Below, in pieces: positions 6,099 through 13,350 of a stretch of DNA of 14,719 nt. The notes below the pieces were generated by a model. It had not been told where the DNA came from. It saw only the letters and a program-made list of their open reading frames with translations, and made no database searches. Where the stretch lies: positions 1-14,719 of the forward strand of contig JBBITL010000093.1 of the NCBI GenBank assembly GCA_037440765.1, given 5' to 3'. Position 1 is the stretch's first letter; every line of letters starts with the position of its first letter. A program made the translations under genes and the position numbers. The DNA is from DTKY01 sp037440765 (GTDB lineage Bacteria > Acidobacteriota > Terriglobia > Bryobacterales > Bryobacteraceae).

Positions 6099-7736
6099 TC
6101 AGTGCCGCAAAGCCTCCCGCCGGAGTTCCTTCTGGCTGTTCAGGCGGTAGACGCTGACGCCCGCGCCCGCCTCTGACGGCGGGCGGAGTCTTGGAAAAGT
6201 ACCGGCCAGCGTCCAGCGGTCCGGGTGCTCCCTCAGCATGCTCCGAATCAGCTCCCAGTGGCTATGCCCTGGTGGGCCGGGACCTGCCTGCACAGCCAGA
6301 ACGCGCACCTTTGCGCTCTCCAGGTGGTGAAGCAGATCCTCCGTTGAGTTGAACCGGGCCCGGTAGCGCGTGCCATGCCAGTTCGTGGTCGCCAGTTCCT
6401 TGGTGGCGCGCCGGACTATGTGGCCGGAACGGGTTCCGCCCGCGGCGACGGCGGCCACAAAGGCGCCCTCGCCACCCGCGTCGGCGCAGACCAGGGAGAC
6501 GCTCTCTCCCATCCTCGGGTCCTCCAGCACCGCCGCGGCCGCCTCCGAGAACCCGAAGTAACGGCGGTGAGGGATCCGAAAGGTCCACAGGGCGAAAGTC
6601 AGGACTGTCACCAGAGCCACCACCCAGGCCCACCTGGCGCGTGTCAGGACCCGCCCCGAGAGCAGTTGAGCCAGCCACGCCCCTCCTGCCGCCGCGAACA
6701 CCAGCAGCACGGGCTGGATGCAAATTGAGTATCGCGCCTCCAGCGCCACCAGTGGGAGTGGCACGCGGATCAGCAGGAAGGCGAGCAGGCAGGCCGCGCA
6801 GGCGGCCCACAAACCCGTTACCTGCCGCCTGCGCAGAATCGGCGCCAGAACGCGAGACCAGAAGCCGGCGGCTGCCAGGATGGACAGTGCATACCCCACT
6901 GACTCTGCCACTAGTCTTGCCTGTCCGGCCAGGGGTGTCCGCGAAATGGTAAGACCGGACATGTCGGCCAGAACCAAGCTGAGGAGGCGGAAATGGATCA
7001 AGTAGTACCACACACCCGCCGTCCCAGCCACCATCAGCGCTGGCATCCAGAACGGGAAGCTCCGGACGGCGCTGATGCGGCCAGCCAGGAGAACGCCGAT
7101 CGGGGGGACCAGCATGAGCAGCAGCGTTGACTGCTTGGTAAGCAGCGCCAGCGCGGCCAGCAGCCCGAAAACCGCAGCGTTCCGCAGGCTGGGGGCATCC
7201 AAAAACCGCCCGTAGCAGACGACCGCGCCGAACACCAGCAGCGCCACCAGCGCCTCCGCCATCACCATGCCGCCGTAGGTCTGCACCACGGGCAGTCCCA
7301 CCCATAGCGCGGCGACGCCGGCGCCCGCCCAGCCCCCGTACTCCCCCCGGACCACACGGTAAAGCAAGGTCCCGGTCAGCGCGACCAGAATGGCGTTGAG
7401 CGCCAGCAGGGAGGCCTTGGTGGCCGGGAACCCCAGCATCCAGGCTGCTTGCAGGACGTGGAGGAGCGGCGGATAGTGGCCCAGGGCGACCTTAGGGTAG
7501 TGCAGGTAGTAGTCCACGGCGAATTGCAGCGGCGGCCAGGGCGCCCCGGCTGCAACATAGTCCCTCACCATCAAGGAGGTGACGAAGTGCGCCGGTTCGT
7601 CCGGGTACTCGCCCAACTCGGCCTGGAAGGCTCCGCTCACCGCGAACAAGGCGAGGCAGGCGGCCAGCAAAAGCAGGAATGGGAGCGCATTCCGCAGGCA
7701 GCCCCGAGACAGGGATCTGGAGATGCTGAACTCCAA
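6099..7736 (-). CDS. Polytopic GT39/ArnT-like membrane glycosyltransferase
   Basis: A 545-residue integral membrane protein resembling glycosyltransferase family 39, enzymes that move a sugar from a polyprenyl-phosphate carrier to protein or lipid on the outer face of the inner membrane. After a first membrane segment (about 18-36) comes YPDEPAH (44-50), whose Asp46-Glu47 matches the catalytic acidic pair of this superfamily, then GHYPP (86-90), ALLTKQS (197-203) and LEARY (332-336). About ten hydrophobic segments lie between 18 and 386, and a soluble, probably periplasmic C-terminal domain spans about 395-545. The start is uncertain: no ATG exists near the N-terminus and the TTG at 7736 is simply the first in-frame start after an in-frame TAA. 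Donor and acceptor sugars are unknown. It shares only a divergent promoter region with the histidine operon; no functional link is implied. Confidence 0.82.
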   Translation of the reverse strand: MEFSISRSLSRGCLRNALPFLLLLAACLALFAVSGAFQAELGEYPDEPAHFVTSLMVRDYVAAGAPWPPLQFAVDYYLHYPKVALGHYPPLLHVLQAAWMLGFPATKASLLALNAILVALTGTLLYRVVRGEYGGWAGAGVAALWVGLPVVQTYGGMVMAEALVALLVFGAVVCYGRFLDAPSLRNAAVFGLLAALALLTKQSTLLLMLVPPIGVLLAGRISAVRSFPFWMPALMVAGTAGVWYYLIHFRLLSLVLADMSGLTISRTPLAGQARLVAESVGYALSILAAAGFWSRVLAPILRRRQVTGLWAACAACLLAFLLIRVPLPLVALEARYSICIQPVLLVFAAAGGAWLAQLLSGRVLTRARWAWVVALVTVLTFALWTFRIPHRRYFGFSEAAAAVLEDPRMGESVSLVCADAGGEGAFVAAVAAGGTRSGHIVRRATKELATTNWHGTRYRARFNSTEDLLHHLESAKVRVLAVQAGPGPPGHSHWELIRSMLREHPDRWTLAGTFPRLRPPSEAGAGVSVYRLNSQKELRREALRH

Positions 7737-7744
7737 GTCCGGAC

Positions 7745-7750
7745 ATTATA
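7745..7750 (-). promoter_or_regulatory. Perfect -10 hexamer for the GT39-like gene
   Basis: TATAAT reads on the minus strand at 7750-7745, 8 nt upstream of the TTG start. No convincing -35 box is seen at 16-18 nt. If transcription starts about 7 nt downstream, the mRNA would be nearly leaderless at the TTG, which is unusual; either the true start codon is further in or the hexamer is fortuitous. Confidence 0.4.
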
Positions 7751-7786
7751 CAGACTCGTCGCGGCGCCCCGCCACACCTCCGCTTC

Positions 7787-7795
7787 TGCTATACT
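7787..7795 (+). promoter_or_regulatory. Extended -10 promoter candidate for the histidine operon
   Basis: TGC-TATACT matches the extended -10 pattern (TGn followed by a hexamer differing from TATAAT at one position). No good -35 box is present at 16-18 nt, which extended -10 promoters can tolerate. Predicted transcription start is near 7802, just before the leader ORF at 7814, a spacing that suits an attenuator leader. Confidence 0.55.
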
Positions 7796-7813
7796 GCCGG
7801 TTTCAAGGCCAAT

Positions 7814-7870
7814 ATGTCCGTCGCCATGCTCCACCATCGCCACTGCGGGACGCACCGCGCGACGGGCTGA
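7814..7870 (+). CDS. hisL: Histidine operon leader peptide (attenuator ORF)
   Basis: An 18-codon ORF reading MSVAMLHHRHCGTHRATG. His codons are at positions 7, 8, 10 and 14, so four of eight consecutive codons (7832-7855) read tRNA-His. An AAGG (7805-7808) lies 5 nt before the ATG at 7814; a second in-frame ATG at 7826 would give a 14-residue version with all His codons kept. The TGA at 7868-7870 overlaps segment 2 of the attenuator. Its role would be regulatory: ribosome stalling at the His codons when charged tRNA-His is scarce would decide the fold of the downstream RNA. It is named hisL by analogy with the enterobacterial leader; no sequence similarity beyond His enrichment is claimed. 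Confidence 0.78.
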   Translation: MSVAMLHHRHCGTHRATG

Positions 7871-7934
7871 TTTCTGCGCAATCCGAAAGCGACAGCAGAG
7901 AACGGAGCCCGCCGCTGATGAGGCGGGCATTTTT
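7817..7934 (+). promoter_or_regulatory. Transcription attenuator of the histidine operon
   Basis: Four RNA segments give alternative folds. 1:2 is TCCGTCGC (7817-7824) with GCGACGGG (7859-7866), including one G-U. 2:3 (antiterminator) is CGGGCT (7863-7868) with AGCCCG (7906-7911), stacked on TTTCTGC (7871-7877) with GCAGAGA (7895-7901), about 13 bp in all. 3:4 (terminator) is GCCCGCC (7907-7913) with GGCGGGC (7922-7928) plus a U-run. A ribosome stalled on the early His codons (7832-7843) would mask segment 1 and leave segment 2 free for the antiterminator; one that reaches the stop at 7868 would mask segment 2 and allow termination. With no translation, 1:2 would also favour termination. Pairing is read directly from sequence; the mechanism is inferred by analogy with proteobacterial amino-acid operons. 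Confidence 0.8.
7907..7934 (+). terminator. Intrinsic terminator in the hisI leader
   Basis: A 7-bp all-GC stem, GCCCGCC (7907-7913) with GGCGGGC (7922-7928), has an 8-nt loop and is followed by A-TTTTT (7929-7934). It ends 12 nt before the hisI ATG and far from any plus-strand gene upstream, so its only sensible target is the his leader transcript. Confidence 0.88.
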
Positions 7935-7946
7935 GTTGGTGCACTC

Positions 7947-8327
7947 ATGAATCTGGACTTTGACAAGCTGGAAGGGCTGATCCCGGCGGTGGTTCAGGAT
8001 CACGCCGACGGGCGGGTTCTGATGCTCGGCTTCATGAACGAGGAGGCCCTGCGGAAGACCGTCGAGACCGGCTTCGCCACGTTCTACAGCCGCTCGAGAC
8101 GGAAGCTCTGGATGAAAGGCGAAACCTCCGGACACAGGCTGGCGGTAAAGGAGATCTCCACCGACTGCGACCGGGACGCGCTCCTGGTGCGCGTCGAGCC
8201 GCTCGCGGCCGGCGTGTGCCACGAAGGGTACCGTAGCTGTTTCTTCCGCACCCTGCGCCAGGGCGAGTGGGCGGTGACGGAGTCCCCGGTCTACGACCCG
8301 GGCCAGACTTACGGGGGCCGCGCATGA
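7947..8327 (+). CDS. hisI: Phosphoribosyl-AMP cyclohydrolase
   Basis: A 126-residue zinc enzyme that opens the purine ring of phosphoribosyl-AMP to give ProFAR, the third step of histidine synthesis. The family core is DGRVLMLGFMNEEAL (21-35), FYSRSRRKLWMKGETSGH (46-63) and STDCDRDALLV (71-81), with metal-site residues Asp73, Asp75, Asp77 and Cys74 plus Cys91 and Cys98 in GVCHEGYRSCFF. It is monofunctional: the sequence stops right after the cyclohydrolase domain and there is no HisE pyrophosphohydrolase domain, unlike the HisIE fusion of enterobacteria. The ATG at 7947 matches the domain start; the Shine-Dalgarno is weak. As first gene of the operon it follows the attenuator directly. Its TGA overlaps the hisG ATG (ATGA). 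Confidence 0.96.
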   Translation: MNLDFDKLEGLIPAVVQDHADGRVLMLGFMNEEALRKTVETGFATFYSRSRRKLWMKGETSGHRLAVKEISTDCDRDALLVRVEPLAAGVCHEGYRSCFFRTLRQGEWAVTESPVYDPGQTYGGRA

Positions 8328-9193
8328 CACTCAAGCTCGGCATCCCAAAAGGAAGCCTGGAGAACGCCACCATAGACCTGTTCCGCCGCGCGGGCTTCAA
8401 CATCACGACCGGCAGCCGGTCCTATTTTCCGGCCATCGACGACCCGGACATTGAGTGCATGCTGATCCGCGCCCAGGAGATGGCGCGATATGTCGAGGAC
8501 GGAGTCCTGGACGCCGGTCTGACCGGGCGCGACTGGGTCGAGGAGAGCGAGGCGCAGGTGGCGACGGTCGCCGATCTGGTCTACGCCAAACAGAGCTTCG
8601 GCAAGGTGCGCTGGGTGCTGGCCGTGCCTGAAGGGTCTCCGTTCACGAATGTCAAGGACCTTCAAGGCAAGATCATCGCCACCGAACTGGTGGCGGCCAC
8701 GCGCCGCTACCTGGCCAGAAACGGCGTCACCGCCAAGGTCGAGTTCAGTTGGGGCGCCACCGAGGTTAAGCCGCCGGTGCTGGCGGACGCCATCGTGGAG
8801 GTGACCGAGACGGGGTCGTCGCTGCGCGCCAACAAGCTGCGGATCATAGACACTGTGATGGAGTCCAACACGCAGCTAATCGCCAACCTCGACAGTTGGC
8901 GCGACCCCTGGAAGCAACAGAAACTGGCCGACCTCCGGATGCTGCTCGAAGGGGCCATCAATGCGCTGGGCAAGGTCGGGCTGATGTTGAACGTGCACCG
9001 CGATAACCTGGACCGGGTGCTGCGCGTGTTGCCGGCGCTGAAGAAGCCCACGGTCGGCCACCTCAGCGATGAGGAATGGCTGGCGGTCAACACCATCCTC
9101 GACGAATCCACCGTGCGCGTCATTCTCCCGCGGCTGAAGGAGGCCGGCGCGGAGGGTATCGTCGAGTACCCCCTCAACAAGATAGTGATGTGA
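8324..9193 (+). CDS. hisG: ATP phosphoribosyltransferase, long form with regulatory domain
   Basis: A 289-residue enzyme joining ATP and PRPP in the first committed step of histidine synthesis. The N-terminus LKLGIPKGSLENAT (3-16) and GLTGRDWVEE (65-74) are family marks; the PRPP-binding loop is EVTETGSSLRAN at about 159-170. Residues about 215-289 form the C-terminal ACT-like domain of the long, homohexameric HisG type, which binds histidine for feedback inhibition, so no HisZ partner is needed. The ATG at 8324 overlaps the hisI stop by 4 nt, with a G-run (8312-8317) a little upstream, which suggests translational coupling. Regulation is therefore likely to be both allosteric, through this domain, and by leader attenuation. 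Confidence 0.96.
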   Translation: MTLKLGIPKGSLENATIDLFRRAGFNITTGSRSYFPAIDDPDIECMLIRAQEMARYVEDGVLDAGLTGRDWVEESEAQVATVADLVYAKQSFGKVRWVLAVPEGSPFTNVKDLQGKIIATELVAATRRYLARNGVTAKVEFSWGATEVKPPVLADAIVEVTETGSSLRANKLRIIDTVMESNTQLIANLDSWRDPWKQQKLADLRMLLEGAINALGKVGLMLNVHRDNLDRVLRVLPALKKPTVGHLSDEEWLAVNTILDESTVRVILPRLKEAGAEGIVEYPLNKIVM

Positions 9194-9196
9194 GCC

Positions 9197-10447
9197 ATGC
9201 TGCGGATCATCGACCATCGCCAGGCCGGGAAACTGCTGCGAAGGCGGGCCTCGCGGCTGAGCGAGGCTGAACGAACAGTAGAGCCGATCATAGAGGATGT
9301 CCGCCGCCACGGCGACCGCGCTCTGCTCAAGCACGCCCGGCGTCTGGACGGGCTCCCGGCGCGGGCCAGGACCGTCGTGGTTCACGAGCGGGAGATGGAG
9401 GCCGGCTACAAGGCGCTGTCTGCTGAGTTCCGCGAGGCGCTGCAAGCGGCCTCGAGGCACATCCGGGACTTCGCGCGCCTGCAACTGCCCAAGCCGGTGA
9501 TGGCGAAGCTGTCCGGCGGCCAGCGGGCCGGCCATGTGATCCGTCCGCTGGACGCCATGGCGGCGTACGTGCCTTCGGGCCGCTACCCGCTCCCTTCCTC
9601 CGTGCTCATGACCGTGATTCCGGCGCAGGTCGCAGGGGTGCCGTTCACTTGTGTGGCTTCCCCCCGGCCCTCCGCCGGGATCCTGGGAACGGCGAAGTGG
9701 CTGGAGGTGGACAGGGTCTTCCGCATGGGAGGCGCGCAGGCCATCGCGGCGCTGGCCTTCGGAACGGAAACCGTGCCGCGGGTGGACCGGATCGTCGGGC
9801 CGGGGAACATCTACGTGGCGGCGGCCAAGAAGCTGCTCGCCGGCGAAGTGGGCATTGATTTCGTGGCGGGCCCGACCGAGATCCTCCTCATCTCCGATGA
9901 CGGCGACCCCGGGGCGCTTGCGGCCGACATGCTCGCCCAGGCCGAGCACGACGCGGATGCCGCCGCAGTGCTGGTCACCACCAGCAAGCGTCTGGCGTCG
10001 GCGGTGGCCGCGGAGGTCGCGGTGCAACTGCGGACCCTGCCCACGGCGCCGACGGCCCGCGTCTCGCTGCGCCGCAACAGCGCCATCATCGTTGTCCCTT
10101 CGCTTGATCACGCCGTGGATATCTCCAACCGTTTCGCGCCGGAGCATCTGAGCCTGCCGGACGGCAGACTGGTTGAGCGCATTACGGCGGCCGGCAGCAT
10201 CTTTGTGGGCCGCTACAGCCCCGAGGCGGCGGGCGATTACGCCTCCGGCCCGAACCACGTGCTGCCCACGTCGGGTCTGGCGCGCTTGAGGGGCGGGCTC
10301 TCATCGGCGGATTTCGTCAAGGTCATCTCGGTGCAGCAGTTGAACCGCGCGGCGCTGGCGCGGCTGGCGCCCGCCATCACGGCGCTGGCGCGGGCCGAGG
10401 GCCTGGAAGCGCACGCGCGCTCGGTGGAGGTGAGGCTCCGTGGCTGA
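9197..10447 (+). CDS. hisD: Histidinol dehydrogenase
   Basis: A 416-residue zinc- and NAD-dependent enzyme that oxidises histidinol to histidine in two steps, the last reactions of the pathway. Conserved blocks are AYVPSGRYPLPSSVLMT (123-139), GPGNIYVAAAK (201-211), DFVAGPTEIL (221-230) and AQAEHDADA (247-255). By alignment to the E. coli enzyme, zinc ligands are probably Gln248, His251, Asp347 and His406, and the catalytic pair Glu316-His317 lies in FAPEHLSL (313-320). The substrate-contacting SGPNHVLPT is at 350-358. Length is normal. The ATG at 9197 is 3 nt after the hisG stop, and the 3' end overlaps hisC by 8 nt. Confidence 0.97.
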   Translation: MLRIIDHRQAGKLLRRRASRLSEAERTVEPIIEDVRRHGDRALLKHARRLDGLPARARTVVVHEREMEAGYKALSAEFREALQAASRHIRDFARLQLPKPVMAKLSGGQRAGHVIRPLDAMAAYVPSGRYPLPSSVLMTVIPAQVAGVPFTCVASPRPSAGILGTAKWLEVDRVFRMGGAQAIAALAFGTETVPRVDRIVGPGNIYVAAAKKLLAGEVGIDFVAGPTEILLISDDGDPGALAADMLAQAEHDADAAAVLVTTSKRLASAVAAEVAVQLRTLPTAPTARVSLRRNSAIIVVPSLDHAVDISNRFAPEHLSLPDGRLVERITAAGSIFVGRYSPEAAGDYASGPNHVLPTSGLARLRGGLSSADFVKVISVQQLNRAALARLAPAITALARAEGLEAHARSVEVRLRG

Positions 10448-11504
10448 AACCGTTCCGGTGCTTCGCCCGCGCGAGGCCGTCATGCGGATGGCGCCCTACA
10501 GCCCGCCCACGGCGGGCAGGGCGTCGAAGCTGCGCCTGGACTTCAACGAGAACACGGTGGGCTGCTCCCCGCGCGTGATCGAGTTTCTTCAGCGCAGCCT
10601 CAAGCCGGATGGCCTGGCGGTATACCCCGAGTACGGCGAAGCCCGCGCTGAGCTGAGCCGGTTCTTCGCCGTGGCCGCGGAGCAACTGCTGTTTACCAAC
10701 GGCACGGACGAGGCCATCCAGGTGATCGTCAACACCTACGTCGACGACGGCGACCAGGTGCTCCTGCTGCGGCCCTCCTATGCCATGTACCGCTTCTACG
10801 CGGAGGTTGCGGGCGCCGCCATCAGTGAGATCGACTACCGCGCGGGCGACCTGGCCTTTCCCCTTGAGGAGTTGCTGGAGGCGATCCGGCCGGAGACCCG
10901 CGCGATTCTGATCGCCAATCCCAACAACCCCACCGGCACGGGCGTTCCGGCCGGGGCCCTCGAGCGGATTCTCGAAAAGGCCGCGGGCGCCGCTGTCCTG
11001 GTGGACGAGGCGTATTTTGAATTCAGCGGCGTGACGATGCTCGGGCGCCTGGCGCGCTGGCCCAACCTTTTTGTGAGCCGCACTTTCTCCAAGGTGTACG
11101 GCATGGCGGCGATGCGGCTGGGGTGCGTGTTCTCGCACGCCTCCAACGTCGCCTTCCTCCACAAGGCCCAGTCGCCGTACAGCGTGAACACTCTGGCGGT
11201 GATGGCCGCCACCGAGGCCATCCGCGACACCGAGTACATCAGGGGCTACGTGGAAGAAGTGCTCGCCGCCAGGGATCTGCTCTACGAAGGGTTCGGGCGG
11301 CTGGGGATCCCCTGCTTCCCCAGCCAGGCCAACTTTGTCTTGTTCCAGGCCGGATCGCGCGCCATCGAAGTGCGTGACAGACTGCGCGAAAAGGGCGTGC
11401 TGGTGCGCGACCGCAGCTACGAACTGGCCGGATGCGTGCGCGTCACCGCCGGAACGAGGGCCCAGGCGGAGCGCTTCCTGGCCGCCCTGGAGGAGATCTG
11501 GTGA
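10440..11504 (+). CDS. hisC: Histidinol-phosphate aminotransferase
   Basis: A 354-residue PLP enzyme of fold type I that turns imidazole-acetol phosphate and glutamate into histidinol phosphate. The N-terminal LDFNENTVGCSP (33-44), the NPNNPTGTG block (160-168), Asp189 (cofactor N1 contact), SRTFSK (213-218) with Schiff-base Lys218 and the C-terminal RVTAGT (334-339) with the carboxylate-binding Arg are all present. The start is a GTG at 10440, overlapping hisD by 8 nt; a strong GGAGGTGAGG (about 10426-10435) just upstream supports it over the later ATG codons at residues 15 and 17. The stop TGA overlaps the ATG of the HAD gene by 1 nt. Its product is the substrate of a phosphatase, and the next gene encodes a phosphatase-fold protein. 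Confidence 0.96.
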   Translation: MAETVPVLRPREAVMRMAPYSPPTAGRASKLRLDFNENTVGCSPRVIEFLQRSLKPDGLAVYPEYGEARAELSRFFAVAAEQLLFTNGTDEAIQVIVNTYVDDGDQVLLLRPSYAMYRFYAEVAGAAISEIDYRAGDLAFPLEELLEAIRPETRAILIANPNNPTGTGVPAGALERILEKAAGAAVLVDEAYFEFSGVTMLGRLARWPNLFVSRTFSKVYGMAAMRLGCVFSHASNVAFLHKAQSPYSVNTLAVMAATEAIRDTEYIRGYVEEVLAARDLLYEGFGRLGIPCFPSQANFVLFQAGSRAIEVRDRLREKGVLVRDRSYELAGCVRVTAGTRAQAERFLAALEEIW

Positions 11505-12178
11505 TGACCTCCTCCGTGCTCGTCTTCGACATGGACGGCGTGCTGGTGGACGTCACCGGGTCCTACCGGGAAGCCATCCGGCAGACGGTGAAGCACTTCA
11601 CCGGAAGCGAGATCGGCAACGACCGGATACAGGACCTGAAGAACGCGGGAGGCTGGACCAACGATTGGGACCTCACCAGCCGCCTCATCCAGGATCTTGG
11701 CTTCCATGCGCCCTACGAGGCTGTGGTGGCGCGGTTCCAGTCCCTGTTCCTCGGCGACGCCGGGAACGGCCTGATCCGCCGCGAGAGATGGGTTGCGCGG
11801 CCGGGACTGCTGGAAGGGCTGGGCCGGGTCTACCGGCTGGCGGTCTTCACGGGCAGGCCCCGGGAGGAAGCGCGGATGACGCTCGACCGGTTCGCCTCGC
11901 GACTGGCGTTCGACCCGTTGGTCGGCGCCGAGGACGTGGAGCGCGGCAAGCCCGCGCCGGACGGGCTCCACAAGATCGCCGCCGTCACCGGGGCGGAGAA
12001 GATGTGGTACGTGGGAGACACGGTGGACGACGCGCGCAGCGCCAGGGCCGCGGGCGTCCCATTCATCGGCATCGCCTCCGAGGCCAGCCCGCGGCGCGAC
12101 GAGTTGATCGCGCTGTTTGAAGCGGAGAACGCATCCGCCGTGCTTGCCGACATCAACCAGTTGGGGACCGTGTTATGA
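11504..12178 (+). CDS. HAD-superfamily hydrolase; candidate histidinol-phosphate phosphatase
   Basis: A 224-residue HAD subfamily IA phosphatase. Motif I is FDMDGVLVD (8-16) with nucleophile Asp9 and acid/base Asp11; motif II is Thr116 in FTGR; motif III Lys149 in GKPAPD; motif IV GDTVDDA (171-177) with acidic Mg ligands. The helical cap lies about 18-95. The start at 11504 is preferred over an in-frame ATG at 11432 inside hisC because GGAGGAG lies about 8 nt upstream and motif I then begins near residue 5, as usual. It sits between hisC and hisB with 1-nt and 4-nt overlaps, and HisB here lacks a phosphatase domain, so the likely role is dephosphorylating histidinol phosphate. It resembles my recollection of the TIGR01548 HAD group seen near his genes. 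The fold is certain; the substrate is inferred from context. Confidence 0.9.
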   Translation: MTSSVLVFDMDGVLVDVTGSYREAIRQTVKHFTGSEIGNDRIQDLKNAGGWTNDWDLTSRLIQDLGFHAPYEAVVARFQSLFLGDAGNGLIRRERWVARPGLLEGLGRVYRLAVFTGRPREEARMTLDRFASRLAFDPLVGAEDVERGKPAPDGLHKIAAVTGAEKMWYVGDTVDDARSARAAGVPFIGIASEASPRRDELIALFEAENASAVLADINQLGTVL

Positions 12179-12762
12179 GATCGGCCGCCGTCAAGCGCCA
12201 CACCAGGGAAACCCGGATTGAGGGCCGCCTCCGGATCGAGGGCCGCGGCCGCTACGACATTTCGACCGGCATCCGCTTGCTCGACCACATGCTTGAGCTT
12301 TTCGCGCGGCACGGCGGCTTCGACCTCGATCTCAATGCCGCCGGGGATCTCGACGTGGATCAGCACCACACCGTCGAGGACACGGGGATCGTTCTCGGCC
12401 AACTGTTCTCAAAGGCCCTGGGCGGGCGGCGCGGCATCAACCGCGCAGGCTATTTTGTCATGCCCATGGACGAGACGCTGGCCGTTGTGGCGATCGACCT
12501 GGGGGGCCGTCCATCGCTGGTCTACAAGGACCTGGTGCGGACCAGGCTGGTCGGGGACCTCCAGGCGGAGCTGGCCGAGGACTTCTTCGCAGGCTTCACG
12601 AGCCAGGCCGGAGCGAGCGTCCATGTGAAGGTTCTCTACGGCCGCTCCAGCCACCACAAGCTGGAGGCCGTTTTCAAGTGCTTCGCGCGCGCCCTGAAGT
12701 ACGCCTGCTCCAGGGACAGAAGGCTGGCCGGCCGGCTGCCGTCGACCAAGGGCCTGCTATGA
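12175..12762 (+). CDS. hisB: Imidazoleglycerol-phosphate dehydratase
   Basis: A 195-residue manganese enzyme that dehydrates imidazole-glycerol phosphate to imidazole-acetol phosphate. The two repeats of the fold each carry a metal-binding motif: DQHHTVED (62-69) and SSHHKLE (158-164). GIRLLDHMLELFARHGGFD (32-50), MPMDETLAVVAIDLGGRP (96-113) and the C-terminal PSTKGLL (189-195) are family-typical. It is the stand-alone dehydratase: there is no N-terminal histidinol-phosphatase domain as in enterobacterial HisB, so that activity must come from another protein. The ATG at 12175 overlaps the HAD gene stop (ATGA) and the TGA at 12760 overlaps the hisH ATG in the same way. Confidence 0.97.
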   Translation: MRSAAVKRHTRETRIEGRLRIEGRGRYDISTGIRLLDHMLELFARHGGFDLDLNAAGDLDVDQHHTVEDTGIVLGQLFSKALGGRRGINRAGYFVMPMDETLAVVAIDLGGRPSLVYKDLVRTRLVGDLQAELAEDFFAGFTSQAGASVHVKVLYGRSSHHKLEAVFKCFARALKYACSRDRRLAGRLPSTKGLL

Positions 12763-13349
12763 TCGCGATCCTCGACTACGGGGCCGGAAATCTGCGCTCG
12801 GTGGAGAACACGCTGGCCGAAGCCGGCGCCGACTACGTGCTGGTGCGCGGCGCCGGCGGCTTGCGGGCGGCCTCGAAGATTGTGCTGCCGGGAGTCGGCC
12901 ACTTCGGCCGGATCATGCGGGCGCTGGATGAGATGCAGGTTCGGGAGACGCTTGCGGAACTCATTCGCGGGGCCGTGCCGTTCCTGGGGATCTGTCTGGG
13001 GCTCCACGCATTGTTCGAAGGGAGCGAAGAGGACCCCAAGGTGCGCGGCCTGGGACTGTTCCCCGGCACGATCCGCCGCTTTCCGGAGCCGGCGCGGGTG
13101 CCACACATGGGCTGGAACGCTCTGGAGCCGTGTAAGCCGTCGCGTCTGCTGGCCGGGGGGGAGCGCCCCCAAGTCTACTTCGCGCACAGCTACTATGCCC
13201 CGGTGACGGATGCAACCGCGGCTGCCTGTTTCTACACGCTGCCCTGCACAGCGCTGCTCGAGGAAGGAAACACGTTCGGGGTTCAGTTCCACCCGGAGAA
13301 GTCCGGCCCCGCGGGCCTGGCGATGGTGAAGAGATTCGTGGAGATCTGA
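12759..13349 (+). CDS. hisH: Imidazole glycerol phosphate synthase, glutaminase subunit
   Basis: A 196-residue class I glutamine amidotransferase that releases ammonia from glutamine and passes it to HisF. The N-terminal IAILDYGAGNLRSV (2-15), oxyanion-loop LPGVGHFG (43-50), nucleophile elbow GICLGLH (77-83) with Cys79, and the catalytic His178 and Glu180 in FHPEKSG (177-183) are all visible. HMGWN (116-120) at the HisF interface is conserved. Length is normal. It is coupled to hisB by a 4-nt ATGA overlap and separated from hisF by a single base, fitting the 1:1 HisH-HisF complex. Confidence 0.97.
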   Translation: MIAILDYGAGNLRSVENTLAEAGADYVLVRGAGGLRAASKIVLPGVGHFGRIMRALDEMQVRETLAELIRGAVPFLGICLGLHALFEGSEEDPKVRGLGLFPGTIRRFPEPARVPHMGWNALEPCKPSRLLAGGERPQVYFAHSYYAPVTDATAAACFYTLPCTALLEEGNTFGVQFHPEKSGPAGLAMVKRFVEI

Positions 13350-13350
13350 A

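Noticed and set aside
7907..7934. The hairpin before hisI as a plain terminator of an upstream gene
   Set aside because: The nearest upstream plus-strand gene, recR, ends about 1.8 kb earlier and the gene between is on the minus strand, so there is no upstream transcript that would sensibly end here.
7801..7946. T-box or riboswitch in the hisI leader
   Set aside because: No T-box sequence (UGGNACC-type) or known aptamer core was recognised; the His-rich ORF with alternative stems explains the region better.
8876..10258. 460-codon open frame on the minus strand opposite hisG and hisD
   Set aside because: It is antisense to two secure genes, is rich in Arg/His/Gly as expected from reading a GC-rich coding strand backwards, and shows no recognisable domain.
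11335..12120. Plus-strand 261-codon frame overlapping hisC and the HAD gene in another frame
   Set aside because: Arg/Pro/Gly-rich shadow frame across the junction of two genes with clear catalytic motifs in their own frames.
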